Positions 6,651-7,152 of a DNA stretch of 7,152 nucleotides are shown piece by piece. Each line of letters begins with the position of its first letter. Position 1 is the first letter of the stretch. Made by a program: the position numbers and the translations under genes. The notes beneath the pieces were generated by a model. The model saw only the letters and a program-made list of their open reading frames with translations, did not search any database and was not told where the DNA came from. Origin of the DNA: Bacteroidales bacterium (lineage in GTDB: Bacteria; Bacteroidota; Bacteroidia; Bacteroidales; UBA932); assembly GCA_024681565.1 (NCBI GenBank), contig JAILAO010000016.1, forward strand, positions 1 to 7,152. Reading direction: 5' to 3'.

Positions 6651-7152
6651 ATGAAAAGAACGCTTTGGATCCTGACCCTGCTGGCCCTGCTGGCCGCATG
6701 TACGCCGACAATTCCGGCGGACTCATACGTCATCGGTTTCTACAATGTGGAGAACCTCTTCGACACAGAACATGACCGGGGCAAGAGCGACCAGTCCTTC
6801 CTGCCGGACGGCGAGAACAACTGGACGCCGGACAAATATCAGGTGAAACAGTCCAACATCGCCTCGGTCATCCGGGCGATGGCGGAACAGAACGGCCGCT
6901 GGCACACCCTGCTCGGCATGGCCGAGGTGGAGAACGACCGCGTCCTGCGCGACCTGGTCGCCCAGCCGGAACTCTCAGAGGCCGGCTACAAGTTCGTCCA
7001 TGTGGAGAGTCCGGACGTGCGCGGCATCGACTGTGCGCTGCTTTACCGGCCGGACCAGTTCCAAGGCCTGGAGACCCGGACGCTGCCGTATGAGTTCAAT
7101 ACCCGGAACGGGATCGTTTTCGAAAAGACTCCCCAGGAGCAGTCCGATTGCC
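6651..7152 (+). CDS. Endonuclease/exonuclease/phosphatase-family lipoprotein, 5' part
   Basis: The first 167 codons of a gene cut by the window end. The protein begins MKRTLWILTLLALLAAC, a lipoprotein signal with lipobox LAAC (Cys17) followed by TPTIPAD. It then shows EEP-superfamily (DNase I-like fold) motifs: FYNVENLFD at 30-38 with a conserved Asn32, GMAEVEN at 89-95 with Glu92 as the likely metal ligand, and SPDVRGIDCALLY at 120-132. Relatives include secreted nucleases and phosphodiesterases of the YhcR/ExeM type and phosphatases; the substrate cannot be fixed from the N-terminus. The second half, with the catalytic Asp and His residues, is not visible. It starts 9 nt after the nuclease stop codon, so the two are almost certainly cotranscribed. 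A role in finishing nucleic-acid breakdown or removing phosphate is inferred from that pairing. Confidence 0.9.
   Translation, partial: MKRTLWILTLLALLAACTPTIPADSYVIGFYNVENLFDTEHDRGKSDQSFLPDGENNWTPDKYQVKQSNIASVIRAMAEQNGRWHTLLGMAEVENDRVLRDLVAQPELSEAGYKFVHVESPDVRGIDCALLYRPDQFQGLETRTLPYEFNTRNGIVFEKTPQEQSDC

Noticed and set aside
5214..7152. Toxin, colicin-like or phage-defence nuclease
   Set aside because: Both enzymes carry lipoprotein signals and there is no immunity gene, delivery domain or polymorphic-toxin marker nearby, so envelope-anchored nutrient processing fits better.

Overview
The window looks like chromosomal DNA from a Bacteroidota bacterium, most likely a GC-rich member of the Bacteroidales. 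Three things point there: Bacteroides-type promoter boxes (TTTG near -33 and TAnnTTTG near -7) with no clear Shine-Dalgarno sequences, BACON domains, and an Oar-like TonB-dependent outer-membrane receptor followed by lipoproteins. Coding regions are GC-rich with strongly biased codons, and the gaps between genes are AT-rich. I cannot name the genus.

Layout. At the left edge, on the minus strand, are the first 23 codons of metK (S-adenosylmethionine synthetase). An AT-rich divergent promoter region (72-273) follows. Four genes then read rightward: (1) a 1105-residue Oar-like TonB-dependent receptor (274-3591); (2) a 498-residue lipoprotein, BACON - OB - degenerate BACON - OB - OB, with no recognisable catalytic domain (3609-5105); (3) a 475-residue lipoprotein, BACON - OB - DNA/RNA non-specific endonuclease with an intact active site (5214-6641); (4) the N-terminal part of a lipoprotein of the endonuclease/exonuclease/phosphatase (EEP) superfamily, cut by the window end (6651-7152). 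Genes 1-2 and 3-4 form two tight pairs (gaps of 17 and 9 nt). Between the pairs lies a strong intrinsic terminator and a possible weak promoter.

Working model (inference): this is a nucleic-acid capture, degradation and uptake locus of the cell envelope, similar in logic to a polysaccharide utilisation locus but without a SusD protein. The triple-OB lipoprotein has acidic residues just after its lipidated cysteine, resembling a Bacteroidota surface-export signal, and could hold extracellular DNA or RNA next to the receptor. The two nuclease/phosphatase lipoproteins lack that signal and may work in the periplasm. The OB module shared by genes 2 and 3 is the strongest sequence link between the two halves. 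No mobile elements, tRNA, rRNA or CRISPR arrays were seen.
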